A stretch of DNA of 24,126 nt from NCBI GenBank assembly GCA_903921405.1, contig CAIXPV010000059.1:1-24126 (forward strand), written 5' to 3'. Shown in pieces: positions 14,826 through 22,519 of the stretch (position 1 is the stretch's first letter; each line of letters starts with the position of its first letter). The translations under genes and the position numbers were made by a program. The notes under the pieces are model-generated. The model ran no database searches. It was not told the DNA's origin and saw only the letters and a program-made list of their open reading frames with translations. This stretch comes from an uncultured Actinomycetes bacterium (GTDB lineage Bacteria; Actinomycetota; Actinomycetes; Nanopelagicales; Nanopelagicaceae).

Positions 14826-14829
14826 CTCT
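14824..14829 (+). promoter_or_regulatory. -10 box (TACTCT) for the TPP riboswitch leader and pnuT
   Basis: TACTCT ends 5-7 nt before the first base needed for the riboswitch P1 stem, so transcription starting near 14836 would begin just at the aptamer. No clear -35 element is visible. Confidence 0.5.
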
Positions 14830-14833
14830 AGGA

Positions 14834-14918
14834 AGTACGGGAGCCGCTTAAGGCTGAGAGGGTTTGAGATTCAAACCGACCGATTGACCCGTCCGATAAT
14901 GCGGACGTGGAAAGGACT
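14834..14918 (+). ncRNA. TPP (thiamine pyrophosphate) riboswitch
   Basis: The leader has the full THI-box order. A P2 stem is formed by AGCC (14842-14845) and GGCT (14852-14855), followed by the invariant CTGAGA (14854-14859). A perfect 7-bp P3 hairpin follows (GGTTTGA 14861-14867 with TCAAACC 14871-14877). P5 is GTCCG (14891-14895) with CGGAC (14902-14906) enclosing the pyrophosphate-sensor core ATAATG, followed by GTGG. The 3' strand that would close P1 contains AAAGGA (14911-14916), which is the Shine-Dalgarno of the ATG at 14923. Binding of TPP should therefore hide the ribosome site, a translational OFF switch. No terminator hairpin was seen. Confidence 0.93.
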
Positions 14919-14922
14919 ATCG

Positions 14923-15498
14923 ATGTCATCCATTGCTTTTACTGCTTGGGGTTATGAAGTCTCATATCTAGAGTTAATCGCCGCTATAACATCATTTATT
15001 GGAGTATGGCTGGGCACCACAGGAAAACGAATTACCTGGCCGTGGTGGGCCTTAAGCAGCGCTCTGTACATGGTCTTCTTTTATCAAGTCGACCTCTTCG
15101 CAAGTGCGGCTCTACAAATCGTATTTATCATCGCTGCTATCTGGGGTTGGCGCGGCTGGGCACCGACTGGCGCAGTTCCTGGAGCCCTTTCCAATCGCAT
15201 ACGTATCTATTGGGCAATTGGAACTTTTGTATCGGTCATAGCCCTGACGCCAGTGTTGTCTCACATTGGAGCAGCGGCAACGTGGTCAGATGCATTCTTA
15301 TTAATTGGAAGTCTCGTTGCACAAATTTTAATGGTCTACGAGAAAGTTGAGTCTTGGGTTCTATGGCTCATCGTTGATGCTGCAGGAACCATTGAATATG
15401 CAATCTTGGGATACTGGTTTACTGCGGTGCTATATGCCGCATTTACTGCAATTGCTCTAGTTGGATGGAAGCGCTGGAATGACAGTTATAGCAATTGA
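14923..15498 (+). CDS. pnuT: PnuC-family vitamin transporter, probably thiamine transporter PnuT
   Basis: A 191-residue inner-membrane protein with about seven helices and PnuC hallmarks: WGWRGW at 74-79 and YEKVESWVLWLIVD at 139-152. PnuC proteins move unphosphorylated vitamins by facilitated diffusion, with trapping by a cytosolic kinase. PnuC proper takes nicotinamide riboside, while homologues behind TPP riboswitches (PnuT) take thiamine; the riboswitch at 14834-14918 decides for thiamine here. The ATG at 14923 is used because AAAGGA lies 6 nt upstream; an in-frame ATG-like start upstream at 14884 would be inside the aptamer. It overlaps the next gene by 20 nt. Confidence 0.9.
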   Translation: MSSIAFTAWGYEVSYLELIAAITSFIGVWLGTTGKRITWPWWALSSALYMVFFYQVDLFASAALQIVFIIAAIWGWRGWAPTGAVPGALSNRIRIYWAIGTFVSVIALTPVLSHIGAAATWSDAFLLIGSLVAQILMVYEKVESWVLWLIVDAAGTIEYAILGYWFTAVLYAAFTAIALVGWKRWNDSYSN

Positions 15499-15970
15499 TG
15501 GACCCGCTGGGGCAGGTAAAACCACCTTGGCTGAGAAATTTCTGAATATTTATTCGGTTAATCAATCTGTTGCAGTTATCCATATGGATGATCTGTATAA
15601 CGGTTGGAATAATCCGCTAAGTAAGGATTTAACGTTAAGAATGGGTAGCATTCTTAAGCGCTTTAGCCTTGGTGAAACTTTTGATATTGAAGTATATAAC
15701 TGGACAACAATGAGCTTTGATGGAGTTCAAAGAATTCAACCAAGCAATATATTGATTATTGAAGGAGTAGGCGCTGGGCAACAAATAGTTCGAGATAGCG
15801 GGGCAACTACATATTGGCTCGATATTGAGCCAGAGATTGGCCTGCAACGTGTGTTGGCCCGCGATGGTCAAGAAATCGAAGTCTTCATGCATCAGTGGCA
15901 GGTAGACCAAGAAATCCATTTTCTGCGAGATAAGACACGCGAAAACGCACAACACATTCAAAGTTCGTGA
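15479..15970 (+). CDS. P-loop kinase of the uridine-kinase-like type, candidate vitamin-trapping kinase
   Basis: A 163-residue single-domain NTPase. Walker A is GPAGAGKT (8-15), HMDDLYNGWN at 35-44 resembles the substrate loop of uridine/nucleoside kinases, LIIEGVGAG (92-100) is the Walker-B-like strand, and VLARDGQ (125-131) with a C-terminal HxW/ExHF segment would form the lid. Similar small kinases are common in Actinobacteria without an assigned substrate. The ATG at 15479 is inside the end of pnuT (20-nt overlap), so both are under the TPP riboswitch. Because PnuT needs phosphorylation to trap its substrate, a thiamine kinase or pyrophosphokinase role is an attractive inference; a plain nucleoside kinase remains possible. 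Base composition is more AT-rich than in its neighbours. Confidence 0.75.
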   Translation: MTVIAIDGPAGAGKTTLAEKFLNIYSVNQSVAVIHMDDLYNGWNNPLSKDLTLRMGSILKRFSLGETFDIEVYNWTTMSFDGVQRIQPSNILIIEGVGAGQQIVRDSGATTYWLDIEPEIGLQRVLARDGQEIEVFMHQWQVDQEIHFLRDKTRENAQHIQSS

Positions 15971-15982
15971 GGCAATAAGCCG

Positions 15983-15988
15983 TAAAAT
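15983..15988 (+). promoter_or_regulatory. -10 box (TAAAAT) for the PASTA kinase gene
   Basis: TAAAAT lies 7 nt before the ATG at 15996, and there is no Shine-Dalgarno in between. This suggests a promoter in the 25-nt gap after the P-loop kinase and a leaderless transcript. Confidence 0.5.
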
Positions 15989-15995
15989 CTATTGT

Positions 15996-17897
15996 ATGTC
16001 TGATCTATCGGGAGAAATCATTGATAACCGTTATCAATTGATTCGTCAGATCGCTAACGGCGGTATGGCTTCAATTTATGAGGCTATCGATACCCGACTT
16101 GACCGAAAAGTTGCAGTAAAAATAATGCACCCCCATCTTGCTGCCGATGATGCCTTTGTTAGTCGTTTCATTCGTGAAGCTAAAGCAGCTGCTGCGCTCT
16201 CACATCCAAATATTGTTGCAGTACAAGACCAAGGATGGAACCAAAATGGAGTTCCGGCTGTATTCCTAGTTATGGAGCTAATCGAAGGTCACACATTGCG
16301 GGAGTATCTCAACGAACGTGGACGCTTTGAGATAAAAGATGCAATAAATTACTTAACTCCGATTTTAAGCGCGCTTGCTGCTGCACATGCCTTGGGTATT
16401 GTGCACCGCGATGTTAAACCTGAAAATATTCTGATTTCAAAAGAGGGGCGTATTAAAATTGCAGATTTCGGCCTAGCTCGTGGTGAGCTAATCGGCTCAA
16501 CGATGACTGCTGAGTCAAGTGTTATTTTGGGGTCGGTCTCTTATTTATCACCCGAGCAAGTTCAACGTGGAATAGCCGATGCCAGAAGTGATGTCTATGC
16601 CGTTGGCATTGTTGCCTTTGAAATGCTCACCGGTGAAAAACCCTTTATTGGGGACTCCCCGATTCAAATCGCCTATATGCATGTTAATCAAGAGATTCCA
16701 TCTTTACGATCTAAACGCAAAGAGGTTCCCGAAGCCCTCGATGCTTTGATTGCACGCGCCACCAATCGAGATCCCGATAAGCGCCCACGTAATGCCGGAG
16801 ATTTCTTGGCCGCACTTGAAGCCATATCTATCGAATTAGACCCGAAGAAGAATCAGTTAAAGCTCGACTTGGATCTGCCAGTGGAGCCCATTCGTGAAAA
16901 ACCGCGGGGCAAAGTAAAGAGGAAAGTCGAAGAAGTGATTGAGGAAACTGCCGAAGTCGTTGAAGATACAAAATCTCTCAAGCGAACTGCTGAAAAGAAG
17001 CGCAAGTCCAGTAAGCGAGTGCGCCGCAATCGCAAGGTTGCAGCGGTGCTGGCTATCGCCCTTGGAATCGCTGGCTGGTACACACTTGTTGGCCCTGGTT
17101 CTCGAATTGTCGTGCCATCAACTGTTGGCGGAAGTTATAACGAAGCAGTATCGGTATTTAATCCACTTGGAATAACTAATCTCATTGTTGAAAAACGCTT
17201 TGATGAGGATATTGCCAAGGGGACGATTATCGAATCTATTCCTCCAGGTGGTGGACGAATAGATAGTGGTGCCAGCGTTACTTTGATTATTTCAAAAGGG
17301 CCAGAGCGCTACATCATTCCAACACTTAAGGGGCTGACTCCTGAGGCGGCAACTAGTGCGATTCTTAAGTTTCCATTAACCGTAGGAAATGTCGCCGAAG
17401 CATTCAATAGTGAAATTCCTAAGGGCTTTGTTATCTCATCATCCCCCGATGCCGGACTTCAAGTTAAACGTGATGCAATAGTAAATTTAGTGGTCAGTAA
17501 AGGCGTGGAAGTTGTTGCTACTGCTTCCTACATTGGCAAGAGTGGTGAACAAGCACTTAATGAACTTACCGATGCAGGATTTAACCTCGAAACTACTTAT
17601 TCATTTGACGAGAAAGTTCTAACAGGTGCCGTAGTGTCTCAGACTCCTGCAGGTAATGCTTCAATTCCAAAGGGCTCTACGATCACTCTTGTTGTTTCAA
17701 AAGGCTCCCAATATGTCTACATACCAAATATCTTTTCAATTGAAGAGATAAAGGCAGTGCGCGCATTAAAGGACTTAGAGTTAAAAGTAGTAGTTAAGAA
17801 ATTGGGATCTAAAACGCTTAAGAAAGTCACGAATATTTCGCCAAAGGTCGGAAGCAAAGTCAAACGTGGCAGTACGGTCACAATTACCGTAGGGTAG
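15996..17897 (+). CDS. Ser/Thr protein kinase with PASTA repeats (PknB type)
   Basis: A 633-residue membrane kinase. The cytosolic kinase domain (about 10-280) has a Gly-rich loop (NGGMAS, 21-26), VAVK with Lys42, Glu61, HRDVKPEN with Asp139 (137-144), ADFG (156-159), an activation loop rich in S and T (168-180) and SPEQ. A basic, charged linker (about 285-345) precedes one membrane helix (about 347-364). Outside follow four PASTA repeats, each of about 65-70 residues and most ending VSKG or similar. PASTA kinases sense peptidoglycan fragments or lipid II and regulate cell-wall growth and division. The usual neighbours (pbpA, rodA, pstP) are absent here, so it may be a second PASTA kinase such as PknL-like. 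Confidence 0.93.
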   Translation: MSDLSGEIIDNRYQLIRQIANGGMASIYEAIDTRLDRKVAVKIMHPHLAADDAFVSRFIREAKAAAALSHPNIVAVQDQGWNQNGVPAVFLVMELIEGHTLREYLNERGRFEIKDAINYLTPILSALAAAHALGIVHRDVKPENILISKEGRIKIADFGLARGELIGSTMTAESSVILGSVSYLSPEQVQRGIADARSDVYAVGIVAFEMLTGEKPFIGDSPIQIAYMHVNQEIPSLRSKRKEVPEALDALIARATNRDPDKRPRNAGDFLAALEAISIELDPKKNQLKLDLDLPVEPIREKPRGKVKRKVEEVIEETAEVVEDTKSLKRTAEKKRKSSKRVRRNRKVAAVLAIALGIAGWYTLVGPGSRIVVPSTVGGSYNEAVSVFNPLGITNLIVEKRFDEDIAKGTIIESIPPGGGRIDSGASVTLIISKGPERYIIPTLKGLTPEAATSAILKFPLTVGNVAEAFNSEIPKGFVISSSPDAGLQVKRDAIVNLVVSKGVEVVATASYIGKSGEQALNELTDAGFNLETTYSFDEKVLTGAVVSQTPAGNASIPKGSTITLVVSKGSQYVYIPNIFSIEEIKAVRALKDLELKVVVKKLGSKTLKKVTNISPKVGSKVKRGSTVTITVG

Positions 17898-17901
17898 GCC
17901 A

Positions 17902-18765
17902 ATGCCTGCAGCCAAGCCACGAATCGGTGCTCACACTCCAACTACTGGCGGTATGGCCAAGCGATCTATTGAATATGCACAAACTACAGGCGCAGAAGTT
18001 ATTCAAGTCTTTGCATCAAGTCCTCGTATGTGGGCGATGCCAGCAGCAAAACCAGATTTAGATGAAGCCTTTAAAATTAAGGCGGCAGATTTAGATATTG
18101 AAACCTATGTGCATGCCCCATTCCTTATCAACTTAGGTTCACCTACTGAAGCCACGTACGTGAACTCTCTTGCTTCGACTTCATACTCATTAGGTCGGGC
18201 AACAGATATTGGAGCCCTTGGCGTAGTAATTCATACGGGTTCGGCGGTGGATGTAAATCATGTTGATCAAGCATGGAAGCAGATTCACGAGGGCATGATG
18301 CCTATCCTCAACGCGCTAGATGATGACTCTCCCTTCTTGTTGTTGGAGCCAACTGCTGGCCAAGGCCAATCACTGGTTAAGAAGCTCGATGATCTAGAAA
18401 ACTATTTAAAGGCCTTGGAGTACCACCCAAAGGTGGGAATCTGTTTAGACACCTGCCATGTATTTGCTGCAGGCCACGATATTGCCGTGAAGGGTGGAAT
18501 GACCAAGACAATTGATCTGCTCATCCAAATTGCAGGTGTCGAGCGCTTCAAGTTAATTCATGCCAATGACTCAATGGATGTTTGTGGTGCGCTAAAAGAT
18601 CGCCATCAAAACATCGGTGATGGTCATATCGGAGTCGATGCCTTTGCCGAATTATTAGCACACCCTGCAGTTGCCAACGTGCCCTTAGTGTTAGAGACAC
18701 CGGGCATGGAGGAAAAACACTCGATTGAGGTTGCACTTTTAAAAAAACTGCGCGATAAGAAATGA
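17902..18765 (+). CDS. nfo: Endonuclease IV (AP endonuclease)
   Basis: A 287-residue TIM-barrel metallo-enzyme cutting 5' of abasic sites in base-excision repair. Family signatures with the three-zinc ligands are visible: YVHAPFLINL, VIHTGS, LLLEPTAGQG, CLDTCHVFAAGHD, IHANDSMDVCGALKDRHQNIG and a C-terminal LVLETPG. It begins 4 nt after the kinase stop and overlaps the EamA gene by 4 nt (ATGA), so it is part of the same plus-strand run. Confidence 0.95.
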   Translation: MPAAKPRIGAHTPTTGGMAKRSIEYAQTTGAEVIQVFASSPRMWAMPAAKPDLDEAFKIKAADLDIETYVHAPFLINLGSPTEATYVNSLASTSYSLGRATDIGALGVVIHTGSAVDVNHVDQAWKQIHEGMMPILNALDDDSPFLLLEPTAGQGQSLVKKLDDLENYLKALEYHPKVGICLDTCHVFAAGHDIAVKGGMTKTIDLLIQIAGVERFKLIHANDSMDVCGALKDRHQNIGDGHIGVDAFAELLAHPAVANVPLVLETPGMEEKHSIEVALLKKLRDKK

Positions 18766-19628
18766 GCACCGTAAAACATCAGTGGAGACTTCAGATGGCT
18801 CCATGGGCCTTACTGACTGTCTCGATGGCATGGGGCTTTGCATTTGTCATCATGAAAGATGCAATAGAGCGACAGAGTGTCAATAACTTTCTATTTACGC
18901 GATTCTTAGTTGCCGTTGTTGCAATGATTCTGATCCGACCTCAGTGTCTAAAGCTAATGAATAAAGCACTTGTACTGCGTAGCCTTGCTGCCGGAGTTTT
19001 CCTTGGCTTTGGCTATATTTTCCAAACTCTAGGTTTAGCTCGTACGGGAGCTGCTATTACTGGATTTGTTACTGGGCTCTACATCGTTTTAACACCACTT
19101 TTTGCATCTATTCTCTTGCGTCAACGCGTTAGTAGATTTACTTGGATTTGTATCGCTATCGCCACAATAGGCCTTGGTCTACTTTCCATCCACGGGTTTT
19201 CAGTTGGCCTTGGCGAACTCTTAACTTTCATTAGTGCAATCTTCTATGCATTGCACATTATTGCCTTGAGCAAATGGAGTTCTGGACGCGATGCCTATGC
19301 AATGACTGTTGTTCAGTTAGCAATGTGTGCGCTACTTTCAGGCATCGCATCTATACCCGGCGGCTACTCCCCTCCGCCAGATTTTGGTGTCTGGTCGGTT
19401 GTTATATTCACAGCAGTCTTTGCAACTGCTATTGCATTTATCGTACAAACCTGGTCGCAAGCACATATGAGCGCTACTAAAGTGGCGGTTATCCTGACCA
19501 TGGAAGTTGTTTTTGCAGCGCTTTTCGCGATTATTTTCGGTGGAGAGAGTCTCACTCTCCAGAGCTCAATTGGTGGCGTGATGGTTGTGAGCGCGATGTA
19601 TTTGATTGTCATGAAAGAAGAGAAGTAG
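18762..19628 (+). CDS. EamA/DMT-family transporter
   Basis: A 288-residue protein with about ten membrane helices arranged as two EamA repeats. WGFAFVIMKDAIE in the first helix region and TGAAITGFVTGLYIVLTPLF in the third-fourth helix region are typical of the drug/metabolite transporter superfamily. Members export amino acids or other metabolites, and no substrate can be assigned. The ATG overlaps the endonuclease IV stop (ATGA), showing coupling. It is 9 nt upstream of the threonine aldolase, so export of a related amino acid is conceivable but unproven. Confidence 0.88.
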   Translation: MSTVKHQWRLQMAPWALLTVSMAWGFAFVIMKDAIERQSVNNFLFTRFLVAVVAMILIRPQCLKLMNKALVLRSLAAGVFLGFGYIFQTLGLARTGAAITGFVTGLYIVLTPLFASILLRQRVSRFTWICIAIATIGLGLLSIHGFSVGLGELLTFISAIFYALHIIALSKWSSGRDAYAMTVVQLAMCALLSGIASIPGGYSPPPDFGVWSVVIFTAVFATAIAFIVQTWSQAHMSATKVAVILTMEVVFAALFAIIFGGESLTLQSSIGGVMVVSAMYLIVMKEEK

Positions 19629-19631
19629 GCT
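19626..19631 (+). promoter_or_regulatory. -10 box (TAGGCT) for threonine aldolase
   Basis: TAGGCT starts within the EamA stop codon and is followed by 6 nt and the ATG at 19638, with no Shine-Dalgarno. It fits the leaderless pattern seen elsewhere in the window. Confidence 0.45.
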
Positions 19632-19637
19632 TGCACT

Positions 19638-20672
19638 ATGGCAATTGACCTTCGATCCGACACAGTTACTAAACCATCTCAAGAAATGCGCCAAGCAATT
19701 GCAAACGCACCTGTTGGCGATGATGTTTATGGTGATGACCCAACCGTTAACTCATTAGAAGAGCGCGTGGCGGCAATGTTTGGCAAGGAGGCGGCAGTAT
19801 TTGCCCCAACCGGGTCGCTGGCCAATCAGTTAGCTATTCGAATGTTAGTTGCGCCGGGAGAAGAGTTAATCGCCGAGACTAACTCGCATATTGTTCGTGC
19901 TGAACTTGGCGCAGCTGCAGTCTTTAGTGGCATTACAACCCGTACCTGGCCCGCAGTTCATGGACTATTAAGAGCCGCAGATCCACTTGAGATTGCTCGA
20001 CCAGATTCAGGTCCATATTTAGTCTCCACTACGGCTATTGCAGTAGAGAACACGCACAATTTCGGCGGCGGAACTGTGCAACCAATCAGTGAAATTGCAG
20101 CACTTCGCAAAGGCGCAGATGCAATGGGTTTAAAACTTCATTTAGATGGCGCTCGAATTTGGAACGCACATATTGCAAGTGGAGTTTCATTTCTAGAGTA
20201 TGGACAGTACTTTGACACGATCAGTGTCTGTCTTTCAAAAGGCTTGGGCGCTCCCGTAGGTTCCATCATGATCTCTACTAAGGAGCGCGTAGCAAAGGCA
20301 CGTATTTGGCGCAAACGTTACGGTGCTGGAATGCGACAAGTTGGAATTCTGGCAGCGGCCGGACACTTTGCTCTCGATAATAATATCGAGCGACTATCCG
20401 ATGATCATCGTCGCGCTAAGGAACTAGCCACTGCAATAGCAACTATTGATTCATCATTAATTGACCCAGCAACAGTTCAGACAAATATTGTTGGCTTAGA
20501 TTTAGCGCATCTTTCAATAACTGCTGCAGAGCTTGCAAAACGCTGCCGTGATAATGGATTATGGATTAGCGCGCTTGGACCAAAGTATGCTCGCCTTGTT
20601 ACTCATATGGATTTCGATGATGCGCAGTGCACCGAAGCCATTGAAATCTTAAAGAAAGCCCTCGTGGCTTAG
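19638..20672 (+). CDS. ltaE: Low-specificity L-threonine aldolase
   Basis: A 344-residue fold-type I PLP enzyme cleaving L-threonine or allo-threonine to glycine and acetaldehyde. It starts with the family signature DLRSDTVTKPSQEMRQA (4-20), has GDDVYGDDPTVN (27-38), VENTHNFGGG (136-145), HLDGARIWN (168-176) and the PLP-binding Lys201 in CLSKGLGAPVGS. The stop codon lies in the loop of a terminator hairpin, and the last 24 nt overlap the convergent ogt. Confidence 0.93.
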   Translation: MAIDLRSDTVTKPSQEMRQAIANAPVGDDVYGDDPTVNSLEERVAAMFGKEAAVFAPTGSLANQLAIRMLVAPGEELIAETNSHIVRAELGAAAVFSGITTRTWPAVHGLLRAADPLEIARPDSGPYLVSTTAIAVENTHNFGGGTVQPISEIAALRKGADAMGLKLHLDGARIWNAHIASGVSFLEYGQYFDTISVCLSKGLGAPVGSIMISTKERVAKARIWRKRYGAGMRQVGILAAAGHFALDNNIERLSDDHRRAKELATAIATIDSSLIDPATVQTNIVGLDLAHLSITAAELAKRCRDNGLWISALGPKYARLVTHMDFDDAQCTEAIEILKKALVA

Positions 20673-21122
20673 TAGCCACTCTTTTTTATCAACGCCATAG
20701 GCATAGTTACCGAGCGCCCCACCAGTCTTAACAATGCGATGGCACGGGACTACTAACATGATTGCATTATTGGCGCATGCACTTCCTGCTGCACGAACTG
20801 CCGCGGGAGAACCAGCTTTGTCGGCTAAGTCGGCATAAGAAATTACTTTTCCGGCGCTAACTTTTCGCATCGCCTTCCATGCAGCTTGAGAAAATGTTGC
20901 TCCCGGTTGGCGAACTTTGATCGCATTAATGGCCGTTAGGTCGCCATCAAAGTAATCGCTTATTAAATCTGAGATAACTGGAATTACTTTGACGCTCTTG
21001 ACGTCAGCAGTTACATTGAAGGCTGAAATATTCGAAAGATTAGCCCCAATAAGTATCTGGTCATCGGCCAATAAATTAAGAGTGCCAACTGGTGTCCTTA
21101 TAGAGGTTACGAGAAGTGGCAC
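20649..21122 (-). CDS. ogt: Methylated-DNA--protein-cysteine methyltransferase
   Basis: A 157-residue suicide DNA-repair protein removing O6-alkyl groups from guanine. The acceptor Cys127 is in PCHRI (126-130), preceded by the helix-turn-helix and arginine-finger region (SPAAVRAAGSACANN, 105-119), and followed by GALGNYAYGVDKKEWLL. The GTG start at 21120-21122 is 9 nt after the DAHP synthase stop, so they probably form one transcript. The 3' end overlaps ltaE by 24 nt and contains the ltaE terminator sequence. Confidence 0.93.
   Translation of the reverse strand: MPLLVTSIRTPVGTLNLLADDQILIGANLSNISAFNVTADVKSVKVIPVISDLISDYFDGDLTAINAIKVRQPGATFSQAAWKAMRKVSAGKVISYADLADKAGSPAAVRAAGSACANNAIMLVVPCHRIVKTGGALGNYAYGVDKKEWLLSHEGFL
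20664..20687 (+). terminator. Rho-independent terminator of ltaE, inside the ogt coding region
   Basis: GTGGCT (20664-20669), loop TAGT, AGCCAC (20674-20679), then TCTTTTTT. The 6-bp stem is perfect and the ltaE stop codon TAG is in the loop. The T tract is read on the other strand as Lys-Lys codons of ogt. Confidence 0.75.
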
Positions 21123-21131
21123 GTGACTAAA

Positions 21132-22478
21132 TTAGCGGTCGCGCAACATCTCGGCAACTAAAAATGCCAGCTCTAATGACTGAGCATGATTAAGGCGTGG
21201 ATCACAGGCACTCTCATAGCGCGTGGCCAAGTCCTCATGGGAAATCTTCTCGCCACCGCCGACGCACTCAGTGACGTCATCGCCCGTGAGTTCGATATGA
21301 ACGCCGCCTGGGTGGGTTCCAAGGGCTTTGTGAACCTCAAAGAAGCCCTTGACCTCATCCATAACATCGTCAAAGCTGCGCGTTTTATAACCAGTCGGTG
21401 CTTCATATGTGTTGCCATGCATGGGATCACAAACCCACAAGACCTTAGCTCCAGATTTAGTAACGCCATCAACGAGTGCGGGCAGAGCTTCACGAATCTT
21501 TCCTGCACCCATACGGGTAATAAATGTTAAGCGGCCTGGTTCGCGATCTGGATCTAACTTATCGATTAAGGCCAGTGCATCTTCAACAGTTGACTTGGGT
21601 CCAAGCTTTACGCCGATTGGATTGCGCACCTTAGATGCGAAATCAATATGTGCTCCATCTAGTTGGCGAGTTCGCTCACCGATCCAAATAAAGTGTCCAG
21701 AAACATCATATGGCGTACCTGTTCGAGAATCGATACGGGTGAGCGCCTTTTCATACTCCAGAATTAAAGCTTCATGACTTGAGAAGAAATCAACAGATTT
21801 AAATGACTCTGGGTCAACACCTGCAGATTGCATAAAGGCAAGTGCGCGACCGATTTCATTTGCCATCTGTTCGTAGCGAACACCTACGGAAGAATCACGG
21901 ATGAATCCCTTGTTCCATTCGTGAACTTGCCGAAGATCGGCAAAGCCACCTTGGGTGAAAGCACGAACTAAGTTCAACGTTGCCGCCGATGTGTTGTAGA
22001 CACGAACTAAGCGCTGTGGATTAGGCGTCCTAGAACTCTCGGTGAACTCAAGATCATTGACCGCATCTCCACGGTAGGCCGGAAGAGTTACATCTCCGCG
22101 AGTCTCCATGTCATTAGAGCGTGGCTTAGCGAATTGGCCTGCCATACGTCCAACTTTTACAACTGGAAGTGATGAGTAATACTGCAAAACTGCAGCCATC
22201 TGCAAAATAGTCTTAATGCGATTGCGAATTGAATCTGCAGTCGCAGCAGCAAAAGTCTCTGCACAATCTCCGCCTTGTAACCAAAAAGCTTTTCCATCAG
22301 CTGCAAGAGCGATACGTTTTTTAAGATCATCACATTCACCGGCAAAGACAAGCGGTGGAAAAGATTTCAACTCGGCAACCGCGGCTTTGATAGGTGCACC
22401 TTCAGGGCCACCTGGCCAGTTGGGCTGTTGGGCGGCAACTAATCCAGGCGTGAAGAGAGAATCAAGTGATGAGTTCAT
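21132..22478 (-). CDS. aroG: 3-deoxy-7-phosphoheptulonate synthase, class II
   Basis: A 448-residue class II (plant/actinobacterial type) DAHP synthase, the first step of the shikimate pathway from PEP and erythrose 4-phosphate. Marks are PNWPGG (19-24), WLQGGDCAETF (66-76) with the metal-ligand Cys72, VGRMAGQFAKPRS, GERTRQLDGAH, KLGPKST, RMGAGKIRE, CDPMHGNT, GVHIELTGDDVTECVGG and ACDPRLN. All expected metal ligands (Cys, His, Glu, Asp) are present. A TACTCT box 6 nt before the ATG suggests its own leaderless promoter in the 41-nt gap after pfkA. ogt follows after 9 nt. Confidence 0.95.
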   Translation of the reverse strand: MNSSLDSLFTPGLVAAQQPNWPGGPEGAPIKAAVAELKSFPPLVFAGECDDLKKRIALAADGKAFWLQGGDCAETFAAATADSIRNRIKTILQMAAVLQYYSSLPVVKVGRMAGQFAKPRSNDMETRGDVTLPAYRGDAVNDLEFTESSRTPNPQRLVRVYNTSAATLNLVRAFTQGGFADLRQVHEWNKGFIRDSSVGVRYEQMANEIGRALAFMQSAGVDPESFKSVDFFSSHEALILEYEKALTRIDSRTGTPYDVSGHFIWIGERTRQLDGAHIDFASKVRNPIGVKLGPKSTVEDALALIDKLDPDREPGRLTFITRMGAGKIREALPALVDGVTKSGAKVLWVCDPMHGNTYEAPTGYKTRSFDDVMDEVKGFFEVHKALGTHPGGVHIELTGDDVTECVGGGEKISHEDLATRYESACDPRLNHAQSLELAFLVAEMLRDR

Positions 22479-22484
22479 AGGGTA

Positions 22485-22490
22485 AGAGTA
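22485..22490 (-). promoter_or_regulatory. -10 box (TACTCT) for class II DAHP synthase
   Basis: On the minus strand TACTCT is followed by 6 nt (TACCCT) and then the ATG at 22476-22478. No Shine-Dalgarno is seen. Confidence 0.55.
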
Positions 22491-22519
22491 GAGAGTTCAG
22501 TGGAGACCGCGAAGTGCGA

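Noticed and set aside
14884..14922. Upstream in-frame start extending PnuT by 13 residues
   Set aside because: It lies inside the TPP aptamer and has no ribosome site, while the ATG at 14923 has AAAGGA at the right distance and gives a normal PnuC N-terminus.
15461..15478. TTG start for the P-loop kinase
   Set aside because: It adds only six residues deeper inside pnuT, and the ATG at 15479 directly precedes the VIAIDG strand.
17100..17890. Tandem repeated sequence in the 3' half of the kinase gene
   Set aside because: The repetition is at protein level, four diverged PASTA domains, and is not a DNA repeat or CRISPR array.
21186..21777. Long plus-strand frames antisense to the DAHP synthase
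   Set aside because: They lie fully within a strongly conserved gene and resemble no protein.
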